This document shows, piece by piece, positions 47,250-56,353 of a stretch of DNA of 64,000 nucleotides. Under the pieces are notes generated by a model that saw nothing but the letters and a program-made list of their open reading frames with translations, was not told the origin of the DNA and did not search any database. The translations under genes were made by a program, and so were the position numbers. Every line of letters starts with the position of its first letter. The first letter of the stretch is position 1. The stretch comes from Halonotius pteroides (GTDB lineage Archaea > Halobacteriota > Halobacteria > Halobacteriales > Haloferacaceae): contig NZ_QMDW01000004.1 of NCBI RefSeq assembly GCF_003605635.1, positions 62,001-126,000 of the forward strand, written 5' to 3'.

Positions 47250-47534
47250 CTACGCCTCGCGGTCTGCGGTTTCTGGTGGGCTCACAGCCTCGAAATAGCC
47301 GAACAGCCCGACCGCCAGCGCGATATAGTAGATGGGCTGTGGCCACGCCGCTGGTGTCTGCTCCCACAACAACGAGATCCCGATAAACAGGATTGCTGAC
47401 GCCGCTATGTCTTCGAGAAGGTTCGTCTGCAGCGCGTAGAGGCGTTCGACGATCACGCGTAGTCGACTCACGACTGAGCGAACAGACCCCGGAGGCAAAA
47501 CACTACTCCTGAACGATCGCCGGAATGCCGTCAT
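47250..47534 (-). CDS. Small membrane protein
   Basis: 94 residues: a basic N-terminal stretch (about 1-40, including VVSRLRVIVERLYALQ) precedes two hydrophobic segments (about 43-58 and 67-82). The start overlaps the end of the upstream minus-strand gene by 32 bases; no clear alternative start removes this overlap. No family is recognised. The pair 47503-47988 and this gene may form a two-component membrane unit. Confidence 0.55.
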   Translation of the reverse strand: MTAFRRSFRSSVLPPGSVRSVVSRLRVIVERLYALQTNLLEDIAASAILFIGISLLWEQTPAAWPQPIYYIALAVGLFGYFEAVSPPETADREA

Positions 47535-47988
47535 CAGCGACCGGTTCGTCGCGGTCAGTTCGGTACAGCAGGGCTAAGACGACCGCAAGCGTCGTCTCCA
47601 GTATCTTTGAGACGACACCGAGCTCGTCTGCCCGCATGTGGTCAAGAAGCACCTGCCAGGCGGGCTCGGTGTGGCTGATCGGCTCGGGGCCCCACGGCCA
47701 AAACCCGCCGTGTTCGAGCCCAGTGTGCCACAATCCATAGCCGACGATGTAGGTTCCCATGAGCGCGATCCCGGCCAGATAGATCGCCCGCTCGTTGCGT
47801 CCGTCAAGGACGCGAGCGATGCCGAGGACGATCATGACCGCCGAGGCAACGAAGAGAAACGGCCGCGGATCGGGGGCCCGACCAACCTGAAGATACAACA
47901 CCAGCCGTGGAAACCCCCAGTAGACGTGGATCGCCGCGACCGCAAGCGCGAGCGCGCCGGCAGCATACCGCAGTCCGGAACGTGCCAT
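47503..47988 (-). CDS. Conserved membrane protein of unknown function
   Basis: 161 residues with four membrane helices, starting with a signal-anchor-like stretch (GLRYAAGALALAVAAIHVYWG). A conserved-looking HTGLEHGGFWPWG loop lies between helices three and four. It resembles haloarchaeal integral membrane proteins of no assigned role. It faces a divergent aminotransferase gene and overlaps a small membrane gene at its end. Confidence 0.65.
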   Translation of the reverse strand: MARSGLRYAAGALALAVAAIHVYWGFPRLVLYLQVGRAPDPRPFLFVASAVMIVLGIARVLDGRNERAIYLAGIALMGTYIVGYGLWHTGLEHGGFWPWGPEPISHTEPAWQVLLDHMRADELGVVSKILETTLAVVLALLYRTDRDEPVADDGIPAIVQE

Positions 47989-48077
47989 ACCAGCCGTATG
48001 ACCGAGCGATGCCTGAGCGTTTCGATCATCGCCGCCAAGTGCGAAAGGCTATGGGCGCGGTCGCCCCGTATATTGGT

Positions 48078-49199
48078 ATGAGCCGATTTGCCGACCGTGT
48101 GGAACGGATTTCGATTAGTGGGATTCGAGATGTCTTCGAAGCCGCCGGCGACGACGCGATCAACCTCGGGTTGGGGCAGCCGGATTTCCCGACCCCAGAA
48201 CATGCCCGCCAAGCCGCTGTCGACGCCATCGAAGCCGGCAAGGCCGACGACTACACCGAAAACAAGGGGCTCCCGGAGCTCCGCAACGCTATCGCCACAA
48301 AATACGAGCGCGATCAGGGCCTCGATATCGACCCTGACGATGTGATCGCGACCTCCGGCGGTAGCGAAGCGTTACACCTCGCGCTGGCTGCCCATGTTGA
48401 CGCCGGCGAGGAGGTCATCATCCCGGATCCGGGCTTTGTCTCCTACGACGCGCTGACAAAACTCGTCGGCGGCGAGTCGATACCGGTCGGGCTGCGCGAG
48501 GATCTGACGCTCGATCCCGCGGCTGTCGAGGACGCCATCACCGACGACACCGCGGCGTTCGTGATTAATTCGCCGGCCAATCCGACCGGCGCGGTCGCCA
48601 GCGAAGCCGACATCCGCGCGTTTGCCCGGATCGCCGACGAACATGACGTGGTCTGTGTCTCCGATGAGGTCTATGAGTACACGGTCTTCGAGGGCGAACA
48701 CCACTCGCCACTGGAGTACACCGAGGGCGACAACATCGTCGTTGTCAACTCAGCCTCAAAGCTGTTTTCGATGACCGGGTGGCGACTCGGCTGGGTGACC
48801 GCCAGCAGCGACCGGGTCGAACGGATGTTGCGCGTTCACCAGTACACCCAGGCCTGCGCGAGCGCGCCCGCCCAGTTTGCTGCCGAGGCCGCCCTCACCG
48901 GGCCCCAAGACGTAGTCAGCGAGATGACCGACTCATTCCGTCGTCGCCGTGATCTCTTGCTTGATGGATTGGCCGAACACGACATCGAGTGTCCAACTCC
49001 TCACGGTGCGTTTTATGCCATGCCGCGGGTGCCGGACGGCTTCGTTGAGGAGTGTATTGACCGAGGTGTGATCGTTGTTCCGGGTGATGCCTTCGGCGAG
49101 CAAGGCGCGGGCCTGGCGCGGATCTCGTATGCGACCGACGAGGACGCGCTCGGCGAGGCCATCGAGATCATGGGTGAGGCGGCGGCTGCGGTTCGATAG
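48078..49199 (+). CDS. PLP-dependent aminotransferase (class I/II)
   Basis: 373 residues from the ATG at 48078; the frame is open upstream into the divergent neighbour. It is a fold-type I aminotransferase with the INLGLGQPDFPTPEH start, YTENKGLPELRNAI, INSPANPTGAV, and the PLP-binding lysine in SASKLFSMTGWRLG. It most resembles aspartate/alanine-type transaminases. The substrate cannot be settled from motifs. It is followed by a pterin dehydratase gene, probably in its own unit. Confidence 0.9.
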   Translation: MSRFADRVERISISGIRDVFEAAGDDAINLGLGQPDFPTPEHARQAAVDAIEAGKADDYTENKGLPELRNAIATKYERDQGLDIDPDDVIATSGGSEALHLALAAHVDAGEEVIIPDPGFVSYDALTKLVGGESIPVGLREDLTLDPAAVEDAITDDTAAFVINSPANPTGAVASEADIRAFARIADEHDVVCVSDEVYEYTVFEGEHHSPLEYTEGDNIVVVNSASKLFSMTGWRLGWVTASSDRVERMLRVHQYTQACASAPAQFAAEAALTGPQDVVSEMTDSFRRRRDLLLDGLAEHDIECPTPHGAFYAMPRVPDGFVEECIDRGVIVVPGDAFGEQGAGLARISYATDEDALGEAIEIMGEAAAAVR

Positions 49200-49238
49200 C
49201 CGACAGAAGCTCTCGGGTTGCCTGTTGCTGTAGCGTCA

Positions 49239-49247
49239 AGATACAAA
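49239..49247 (+). promoter_or_regulatory. TATA-like box, pterin dehydratase
   Basis: AGATACAAA 25-33 nt before the ATG at 49272, suiting a leaderless message. Confidence 0.4.
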
Positions 49248-49271
49248 CCCGTGGGGCGCGTTGCACGGGGT

Positions 49272-49622
49272 ATGGTATCAGATCTAGCAGCCGAACCGGT
49301 CGAGGACACCAGCGACGATCAAGAACCGTTTGATGAAGACGCGACCCAACGGTATCTCGCGGAACTCGACACCGGCGTCTGGGATGTCATCGATGGCCAC
49401 CATCTGGAAGCAACCTACGAGTTCGACGATTTCCGAGATGCCTTGGAGTTCACCTACGCCGTTGGCGAACTCGCCGAGGATGAGTGGCACCACCCGGATC
49501 TCAGCCTGACGTGGGGTGAGGTTGGCGTCGAACTGTTCACCCACGAGATCGATGGGCTCCGCAAAGCCGACTTCGTGATGGCCGCAAAGATGGACGAGAT
49601 ATACGCCGACCACGAGCTGTAA
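49272..49622 (+). CDS. phhB: Pterin-4a-carbinolamine dehydratase
   Basis: 116 residues from the ATG at 49272. The PCD/DCoH core is present: [21 protein letters not shown] with the catalytic His pair, then [18 protein letters not shown]. It dehydrates 4a-hydroxytetrahydrobiopterin in pterin recycling. No aromatic amino acid hydroxylase is in the window. The N-terminal 30 residues are an acidic extension typical of haloarchaea. Confidence 0.92.
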   Translation: MVSDLAAEPVEDTSDDQEPFDEDATQRYLAELDTGVWDVIDGHHLEATYEFDDFRDALEFTYAVGELAEDEWHHPDLSLTWGEVGVELFTHEIDGLRKADFVMAAKMDEIYADHEL

Positions 49623-50114
49623 CGCAGTGATCACAAAGCTCAGGGAGAATCTCTGCTCAGCTTCGTTGATTCCGTGTAGCCGGGTATATGTACGGGTACG
49701 TTGCCGTCAGTTCGTTGCTGCTGATCCGGCGAAACAGCAGCTACGGCCTGATACCCCCGAGAAATGGGATTGTTTCGCCGTCCCCAAACTGTCACCCCTC
49801 GGTGATAGGCCCGGAAGCCGCGGTACACTATTCCGTGATAGCTGCCCGAATAAAGACGAATCAAAACGTGTCTGCGTCTGAACAGTATCACACTCCTGGG
49901 ACGTTTTAGCTGTAAGCAGGCGGTAAGTACTCTCGTTTTGGCAAGCGGCCACCGAAAACGCGAAGGGTAGTTCACTCAACTGCATGAGTGTGGCATTGAG
50001 AGAGACCGCTTTCAGTAGATAGATATCACATAATAGTTACACGACAGTGCGACGGGCTGTTCAAAACGACTGATCGCGGGAGAAACTTATATGCAGTACG
50101 CTACGATTATAATC
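49623..50114. other. 491-nt spacer upstream of the FIST gene
   Basis: No gene is convincing: several short frames on both strands have no coding-like composition. GC falls gradually towards the FIST gene. An inverted repeat CACTCA-ACTGCA-TGAGTG lies at 49973-49990. It may hold the left edge of the AT-rich insertion, but no flanking direct repeats or transposase remnants could be seen. Confidence 0.4.
50084..50092 (+). promoter_or_regulatory. TATA-like box, FIST-kinase pair
   Basis: AACTTATAT 23-31 nt before the ATG at 50115. It overlaps the first upstream in-frame ATG (50091), so 50115 is the better start. Confidence 0.5.
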
Positions 50115-51203
50115 ATGCACATAGAGTACTGCGCGACTGGTGAAGAACCATTTCGGTCGACGCTGGCTGAGTTTGATGCTGACCCGGATATCGAGGGGAT
50201 ATTTGCACTATCCGCGGCTAATGACGCACCTGCTCCACCTGCGATAGACGAGACATTAGCCGATCTTTCAACTCCGGTATTTGGCGGTATCTTCCCTGAG
50301 ATTATCTTTGCGGGTGACACCAAAGAGCGAGGAGTCGTTGTCTTAGGACTGCATGTCGCCCCGGATGTTACCACGATTACGCCCAACGATGATACGATCG
50401 ATCTTGAGAGTAGCCAGCGGGCAGCCGACGAGACAATGTTTGTGTTTGTTGATGCGTATGCTGAACAAAGTGAAACGTTTATAGATAAATTATTCAACGC
50501 CTATGGTGTCGGATATAATTATCTCGGTGGCGGGGCAGGGACACTGGATGATGATCGACAGCTGTGCTTGTTTACCAATGAGGGGTTGACGCATGATGCA
50601 GCCGTGGTTGCTCGCATTCCAGCGAAAAGCACAATTGGTGTCAGACACGGGTGGACCGAAATCGGTGGCCCGTTTGAGATTACTGCTGCTGATGGCCGTA
50701 CTGTACATGCTATCGATAGACAGCCCGCGTATGAGGTTTATTCAGAGATTGTTGAACGTGAAACTGGAAAGTATATCGATAGAGAAAATTTCTTTGAGAT
50801 TGCTAAGTCCCATCCGTTTGGCATAAGCCGACTTGGGGGAGAACAAATTGTTCGTGATCCGTTTGACGTTGCTGCGGATGGGTCACTCACCTGTTTTGGT
50901 GACCTGCCGGAGGGGGAGTTCGTCCACATTCTGGAAGGTAACGCTGAAACGTTAATCAACGCAGCTGACAGTGCTTACGACGCAGCAGCTGAGCGAGATC
51001 CGGCAGACACTGTGCTGTTTACATTTGACTGTATCTCCCGAGCACAGTATCTTGATGACACATTCAGTCAGGAGTTGGCCGCATTATCGAATAATCGTGA
51101 TGCAGTCGGCGCGTTGACCATCGGTGAAGTTGCCAACGATGGCTCGGGACATTTAGATTACTATAACAAGACCGCTGTGGTCGGTGAAATCGCGGACATA
51201 TAA
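50115..51203 (+). CDS. FIST-domain sensory protein
   Basis: 362 residues from the ATG at 50115. The N-terminal half has the FIST_N repeat of alternating strands (TPVFGGIFPEIIFAGDTKERGVVV is one edge), and the C-terminal half has the FIST_C signature with FTFDCISRAQYL. FIST proteins are proposed intracellular sensors of small ligands, often coupled to histidine kinases or other signalling partners. The kinase gene begins 15 bases downstream on the same strand. The coding region appears AT-richer than its surroundings. Confidence 0.88.
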   Translation: MHIEYCATGEEPFRSTLAEFDADPDIEGIFALSAANDAPAPPAIDETLADLSTPVFGGIFPEIIFAGDTKERGVVVLGLHVAPDVTTITPNDDTIDLESSQRAADETMFVFVDAYAEQSETFIDKLFNAYGVGYNYLGGGAGTLDDDRQLCLFTNEGLTHDAAVVARIPAKSTIGVRHGWTEIGGPFEITAADGRTVHAIDRQPAYEVYSEIVERETGKYIDRENFFEIAKSHPFGISRLGGEQIVRDPFDVAADGSLTCFGDLPEGEFVHILEGNAETLINAADSAYDAAAERDPADTVLFTFDCISRAQYLDDTFSQELAALSNNRDAVGALTIGEVANDGSGHLDYYNKTAVVGEIADI

Positions 51204-51218
51204 GAGCAGAGTGATATC

Positions 51219-53585
51219 ATGTCTGATCGTCAACAACAGATCCAAATCCTCTATGAGATCTCGCTGTCAATCGAGCCTCGTGAAACACTTGTCGAGACAG
51301 CTACCGAAGCACTTTCGGTCTATTTACAAAAATTAAACTGTTCGGTCGGCGGGGTTTATCAGGCGACTGACGACGGGTATGATCTGCTTGCACGGCGTCC
51401 TGCGTCAGGTGAGCGCGATGAGCTGTTCGTTGCTGGGGCTCAACGGCTTCACCAGTGTGCTGATGGGAATCACTCCGTCGAAAACCAGTTTCCGATCAGC
51501 GGATCAGTGGCACAAACGGGTGAATACTACCTGTTCGAGCTTCCGGGGTTTGGTATGCTACTTCTTGCCCAGCGAGGGAACGGACTTGATCAATCAATCA
51601 TCAGCTCGCTTGCTCCACTCAATGAAAAGCTTGCGACCTCCTGTAAGACCATTGACTCTCAGAATAAACTCCGTGAGGAACGCAATCGGTTCCAAGCGGT
51701 TTTCAGTGCTATTCAGGAACCGGTTGCGAATCTTACTATTACCGACGACGGGGCCACCGTACACCGGGCAAATGAATCGTTTGTTAACACGTTTGGTTCC
51801 CCAGCAGAACACCAGACCGGCAGATTTGAACCGGTGCAGACCGCTGGAGAAGACAGCAACCTTGCTGACAAGCTAATCAGTGGTGAACCGATAGTCAAGG
51901 AGGTTCGCCGGGAGACAGTACACGGAACCGGTGACTTTCTACTGCGAGCGATACCTGTTTCAACCGGTGAAGCTACCGAGTACTTTTTAATGTATATTGA
52001 TATAACATCTAAAAAGAATCGTCAACGTGAGTTGGAGTCATTTTATCAAGAAGTCACAGCATTGTTCGAATGCGAAGACCGGGCCTCAGTCTGTAAACAG
52101 ACAGTTAACACCGCTGCAAAAGTTGTTGATCAAGCTGTTGCTGAGATACACGTTTACGATAGGGCAGCCGACGAACTGATTCCTATCGCAACAAGTGGAG
52201 AGACAATCAACTTCGAGAGTAGTAGTACAACGCTGTGGAAGACCTATACCCGCGAGCGGATGCAGGCAATTGAGAGGGCTGAGGCTAATCAAACGTCCGA
52301 TATCACCGACGGAATGGCTTTTCCGATCACGGATCATGGCGTGCTGGTGGTAGGGCGAAAAAAGGCAGGCTCACTCACCGAAGCTGGTCGTCAATTTATT
52401 GAACTGTTAGCTACGCTCTCTGCGGTAGCGAATAATCGTGCCCGGCGAACGGATAACCTTGCGAAAATTCAACAGCTCACCGAAACAGCTGTGACAAGCG
52501 AGAGTCGGAACGATATGGTTGACCCGATTTTGCGTCAATTACCGGATTCGTTAAACTTTCCATTGACTGGTATTTGGGAGTATAACTCTGCACGGGATCA
52601 GCTTGATCCTATCGGACAAACTGATGCTGCTGAAAGGATCATTGGGACAGCACCTAGCTTTGCGGAAGGGGAAGGTATTGCATGGGAAGCATTTCAAACA
52701 GGCGAAACAATAGTTGTTAATGATGTTAATACCCATCCTGAGGTGTACAACAAGAGCAGCCCAATCAACTCAGAGGTGATAGCTCCACTTGGGGACTTTG
52801 GGCTGTTAGTGGCCGGATCAGTGCGTTCACAAGAGTTCACTGATATCGATCATGATATAATCACTACATTGGCCTCTAGCCTTGAGACTGCAACTCAGTT
52901 AGTTGATAATCGTAACGAGATTGATCTTCTTGATCAGGTGATCGGTCGTGTGCTTCGACACAATATCCGCAATGATCTTACTGTAATCAAAGGATACGCC
53001 CAGGCGTTAGCTGATGATGCCGATAAGACATCTCAGTTTGTAGATAATATCCTCACAAAGTGTGAAAGTCTTGAACGAACCGCAAACACTGCCCGTACAA
53101 TGCGGGATGTGGTTAAAACTCGGAATGAGGCAAAGATCATCGACCTTGAAACCGCCGTCACAGATGCTGTCGAGCGGCTTCGTACCCGGTCACCACAGAC
53201 AGAGATCAGCTTGAATCTGTCTACAACAGCCGACGTTGTTGGACACCCTAAACTTTCAGATGCGATCTATCATATGGTATCAAACAGCCTTGAGCATGCG
53301 GTCAATGATCCGCGGACAGGAGCAGACTGTATTCGGGTGCGAACAACAACGGTTGACGATGGTGTCCTGCTTGAGGTCTCAGACGATGGCCCAGGGATCC
53401 CACAGGAGGAGTTAGATGTTCTCACAAAGCACGAGGAGACAGCATTAGAGCATGGCAGTGGCGTTGGCCTGTGGCTTATTGAGCGAATCACACAGTATTC
53501 AGATGCAAGCATTGAGTTTGACACCGAGTCAGGCACAACTATTCAGCTGTGTCTCAACTCTGTACAAGAGTCCAACGGGATGTGA
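51219..53585 (+). CDS. Multi-GAF/PAS sensor histidine kinase
   Basis: A 788-residue soluble histidine kinase. It contains a GAF-like N-terminus (about 20-150), a PAS region (about 155-265), two further GAF-like modules (about 275-400 and 420-570), then the haloarchaeal H-box RVLRHNIRNDLTVIKGYA with phospho-acceptor H581. The HATPase_c N, G1 (SDDGPGIPQEELD) and G2 (GSGVGLWLIERI) boxes follow. It is 15 bases downstream of the FIST gene. Line 52021-52080 has 26 G/C of 60, against 41 of 60 at 54541-54600. No response regulator is nearby. Confidence 0.9.
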   Translation: MSDRQQQIQILYEISLSIEPRETLVETATEALSVYLQKLNCSVGGVYQATDDGYDLLARRPASGERDELFVAGAQRLHQCADGNHSVENQFPISGSVAQTGEYYLFELPGFGMLLLAQRGNGLDQSIISSLAPLNEKLATSCKTIDSQNKLREERNRFQAVFSAIQEPVANLTITDDGATVHRANESFVNTFGSPAEHQTGRFEPVQTAGEDSNLADKLISGEPIVKEVRRETVHGTGDFLLRAIPVSTGEATEYFLMYIDITSKKNRQRELESFYQEVTALFECEDRASVCKQTVNTAAKVVDQAVAEIHVYDRAADELIPIATSGETINFESSSTTLWKTYTRERMQAIERAEANQTSDITDGMAFPITDHGVLVVGRKKAGSLTEAGRQFIELLATLSAVANNRARRTDNLAKIQQLTETAVTSESRNDMVDPILRQLPDSLNFPLTGIWEYNSARDQLDPIGQTDAAERIIGTAPSFAEGEGIAWEAFQTGETIVVNDVNTHPEVYNKSSPINSEVIAPLGDFGLLVAGSVRSQEFTDIDHDIITTLASSLETATQLVDNRNEIDLLDQVIGRVLRHNIRNDLTVIKGYAQALADDADKTSQFVDNILTKCESLERTANTARTMRDVVKTRNEAKIIDLETAVTDAVERLRTRSPQTEISLNLSTTADVVGHPKLSDAIYHMVSNSLEHAVNDPRTGADCIRVRTTTVDDGVLLEVSDDGPGIPQEELDVLTKHEETALEHGSGVGLWLIERITQYSDASIEFDTESGTTIQLCLNSVQESNGM

Positions 53586-53604
53586 GTGATACCCCACCAA
53601 CGCT

Positions 53605-54786
53605 TTAGTTCGCTGTACTGACGATCTTGATCACATCGCCGTCTTCGAGTTCGTAGCTATCTGAGATCCGGCGGTTCGTTTTCCCGTTGACAGCGTGGAG
53701 ATACCCCTCGGCGATATCGGAGTGGATCTTGGCTGCGAGATCAGTCGGTGTCGAGCCCTCCGGCAGAAGGAAGGCATCAGGCAGGACGTTACCCTGTCCG
53801 TCGACCCACTTTGTCTCATTTTCAACCGGGTAGGTCGTAATATGATCAAGAAGGTCATAGACGGCCGCGTTGAGCGCGGTCTGGACGCCGGTGCCGCCGT
53901 GTTCGGCCATCACATCGCGGATCTGCTCAAGCCCGGCGGCCTGCTCGTCGCTGATGTCGCCGACGATCTCAAAGTCGCCGTCGCCGGGGGTGTAGTCGAT
54001 GACGCCAGCCTCAACTGCCCGGCGAAGCGCGAGTTCGCCGTCGGCCGTCGCGGGGATGACGATCTCAGCGGCGTCTTGGAGTCGTTCGAGGGTTTTCTTG
54101 TCGGCGATATCGGCTTTGTTAGCGACGAGGATGATCGGCTTCGTTCGCGCGCGAACCGCCGCCGCGAGGGCTTCGGTGTCACCGTCGTCCCACTGGATCG
54201 GATCGTCGGGATAGTCGAGATCCCGCAGACAGGCCGCCACGTCAGCGGTCGTCGCACCGAAGCCAGTGAGCAGGTCGGTGAGCGCGTCGTTGATGTCAAA
54301 ATCAGGCGAGCGGGATTTGCGTTCGACCGACTCCCAGTTGCGGTCGATGATCCCGGTCAGCCACTGATTCATCTCCTGTTCGATGAACTCGACGTCTTCG
54401 ACGGGATCGTGACTCCCGGCTTCGACAGGTTCGCCCTCCTCATCGGTGCTACCGGAGGCGTCCAACACGTTGAGGATCGCGTCTGCGTTCGTCAACTCAT
54501 CGAGAAACTGATTGCCGAGGCCGCGGCCCTCGTGGGCACCGGGAACGAGGCCGGCCACGTCGTAGAGCTCGATGGGGACGTAGCGGACTCCGTCGTGGCA
54601 GCGGTCGTTGTCGCACCGCTCAGCCAGTTCGAGACAGGGGCAGTCGGTGCGGGCCGTGGCGACGCCGCGGTTGGCGTCGATGGTGGTAAATGGGTAGTTG
54701 GCGACATCGACATCAGCGCGCGTGGCCGCCGTGTAGAACGTCGATTTGCCCGCATTGGGTTTCCCCGCGAGCGCAAGAGAGAGCAT
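53605..54786 (-). CDS. ychF: YchF/OLA1-like GTP/ATP-binding protein
   Basis: A 393-residue Obg-family P-loop NTPase. Walker A GKPNAGKST lies at residues 8-16, with FTTIDANRG, DVAGLVPGAHEGRGLGNQFL, the specificity motif NKAD, and a C-terminal TGS domain ending in VIKIVSTAN. YchF homologues prefer ATP and bind ribosomes. Gene context gives no further clue. The long frame opposite it is an antisense shadow. Confidence 0.95.
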   Translation of the reverse strand: MLSLALAGKPNAGKSTFYTAATRADVDVANYPFTTIDANRGVATARTDCPCLELAERCDNDRCHDGVRYVPIELYDVAGLVPGAHEGRGLGNQFLDELTNADAILNVLDASGSTDEEGEPVEAGSHDPVEDVEFIEQEMNQWLTGIIDRNWESVERKSRSPDFDINDALTDLLTGFGATTADVAACLRDLDYPDDPIQWDDGDTEALAAAVRARTKPIILVANKADIADKKTLERLQDAAEIVIPATADGELALRRAVEAGVIDYTPGDGDFEIVGDISDEQAAGLEQIRDVMAEHGGTGVQTALNAAVYDLLDHITTYPVENETKWVDGQGNVLPDAFLLPEGSTPTDLAAKIHSDIAEGYLHAVNGKTNRRISDSYELEDGDVIKIVSTAN

Positions 54787-54846
54787 ACCTCACATTCACC
54801 GACGGCTGGAAACTGTCTTTCGGTCTGTGTTGTTGCTAAGCGGCGA

Positions 54847-55047
54847 TTACTCCTCAAGCAGATCGGCGATCTGCCGGGGTTCACCCGATAGCTCGGGAGC
54901 CTCCTCGACGATCTGGATCACCTCGTGGTCGGTGATATCGGGATAGGATTTCTGGATCGCATCCTCGATGAGCTCCTTCTCAAGACGGAACTCGGTGCCG
55001 TTGTAGACAACGTCGACGCCGGTTTCATCGAACGAAAGCGCGGTCAT
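54847..55047 (-). CDS. DUF5800 family haloarchaeal protein
   Basis: 66 residues from the ATG at 55047; the frame is open slightly further upstream. The pattern VDVVYNGTEFRLEKELIE ... YPDITDHEVIQIVEE is a small conserved haloarchaeal family I know as DUF5800 (from memory). It is acidic, with no catalytic motif. It precedes ychF on the same strand by about 60 bases and may share its transcript. Confidence 0.75.
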   Translation of the reverse strand: MTALSFDETGVDVVYNGTEFRLEKELIEDAIQKSYPDITDHEVIQIVEEAPELSGEPRQIADLLEE

Positions 55048-55291
55048 ACACCGATACTCAGCCTCAAGCAGTAAAAACAATACGAGATCACGAGTCTACT
55101 GCCTGGTGGCATGAACAGTATACCGGCCGCGGAACGGTCGTCACATCAGAAGAAGCTCACAGTCACTCAAACATGCCGCTTACAACCGGCTCCAAGTTCG
55201 TTGCTATCGCCGTCACGTGTTGAACCGGCAGCCTACCATCGTTTCGCAGTTGAAGCGCGACCTCCAGTCACGACGAGACGGTGCGCTGTTC

Positions 55292-56353
55292 TTAGCTGTG
55301 TTCACCGTCGACAACCGAGTTAAGAAGCTCCCGAACCCTGTCGGTCGTCTCTCGCCAGTCGGGTTGGGACTCATACCGCTTGCGTGCAGCCAGCCCCATC
55401 GTCGCCAGCCGGTCGCGGTCGGCCGCCAGCGTCGTGATCGCGTCGGCGACAGCCGCCGCGTCGCCGGGCGCAACGAGAAACCCATTCTCCCCCTCGGTGA
55501 CGATATCGGTCGCGCCGCCGGCCCGTGAGGCGACCGCCGGCAGCCCGAAGCCCATCCCTTCGAGATAGACGATCCCGTACCCCTCGTACTGGGAGGGAAC
55601 GGCCAAAACGTGGTGATCACGGAACGCCGCGGCAAGCGCGTCGTCGTCGATGCCGCCGGTGAACGTAACACGCTCGTTTAGCCCGTGGTCGGCGACGCGG
55701 TTGCGACACCGTGAGACGTAGCCCTCGTCGACCGGTTTGCCGACAACGGTGAGCTCGGCGTCGCCGTCGGCAGCCGCCAGCCCGTCGATGAGCGTGTCGA
55801 CGCCTTTCCGCGGCGTGATGTTGCCGACGAACAGCACGCGAAGCGGCCCCTCGTGGGCGCGCTCGGTGATCCGGTCGGCTGCGATGGCTGAACCGAACCG
55901 GTCGCCGGCCGGCGGCGCGATCACTGTTCGGTCGGCGGCGACGCCGAAATCGGTGACAACGTCGCGCGTGACGCTGCTGTTGCAGACGACGCCGTCAACA
56001 CCCCGGAGATAGCAGCGTTCGACTGCCCGATACAGGGGTTGAAGCCGTCGGCTCTCACTCGCCCGGAGGTGATGAACAATGCTCACGATCGGTGCCGAAA
56101 GGTGGTGGTTCGTCCACGCCAGCGAGGGATGGGCGAGTTCGTCTTGCAGCAAGACATCGTAGTCGCCGGTGAGTCGCCGCCGCAGCCGGCGGGATAAGTT
56201 ATCGAGCAGCCCGCGCGGATAGGATCGCCACGGCAGCTCGATGAGCTCGACGCTGTCGCCGGCTGCTCTGAGTTCCGCGATGAGCTGACGGTCGTAGTGA
56301 AAGCCGCCCGATTGGGTGTCGAGGTCGCCGTAGACGACAAAGCCAAGCTTCAT
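55292..56353 (-). CDS. Glycosyltransferase family 4
   Basis: A 353-residue GT-B enzyme. It has an N-terminal acceptor domain (LGFVVYGDLDTQSGG) and a C-terminal donor domain with NITPRKGVDTLIDGL and the E-x7-E motif in YEGYGIVYLEG. It transfers a sugar from a nucleotide or lipid-linked donor. It overlaps the upstream sulfatase-like gene by four bases on the same strand, so both are cotranscribed. Donor and acceptor are unknown; N-glycosylation or envelope polysaccharide is plausible. Confidence 0.88.
   Translation of the reverse strand: MKLGFVVYGDLDTQSGGFHYDRQLIAELRAAGDSVELIELPWRSYPRGLLDNLSRRLRRRLTGDYDVLLQDELAHPSLAWTNHHLSAPIVSIVHHLRASESRRLQPLYRAVERCYLRGVDGVVCNSSVTRDVVTDFGVAADRTVIAPPAGDRFGSAIAADRITERAHEGPLRVLFVGNITPRKGVDTLIDGLAAADGDAELTVVGKPVDEGYVSRCRNRVADHGLNERVTFTGGIDDDALAAAFRDHHVLAVPSQYEGYGIVYLEGMGFGLPAVASRAGGATDIVTEGENGFLVAPGDAAAVADAITTLAADRDRLATMGLAARKRYESQPDWRETTDRVRELLNSVVDGEHS

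Noticed and set aside
49627-49975. Short frames before the FIST gene
   Set aside because: No coding-like composition, no recognised domain; more probably noncoding spacer.
53695-54891. 398-codon open frame opposite ychF
   Set aside because: Shadow of the conserved YchF frame.
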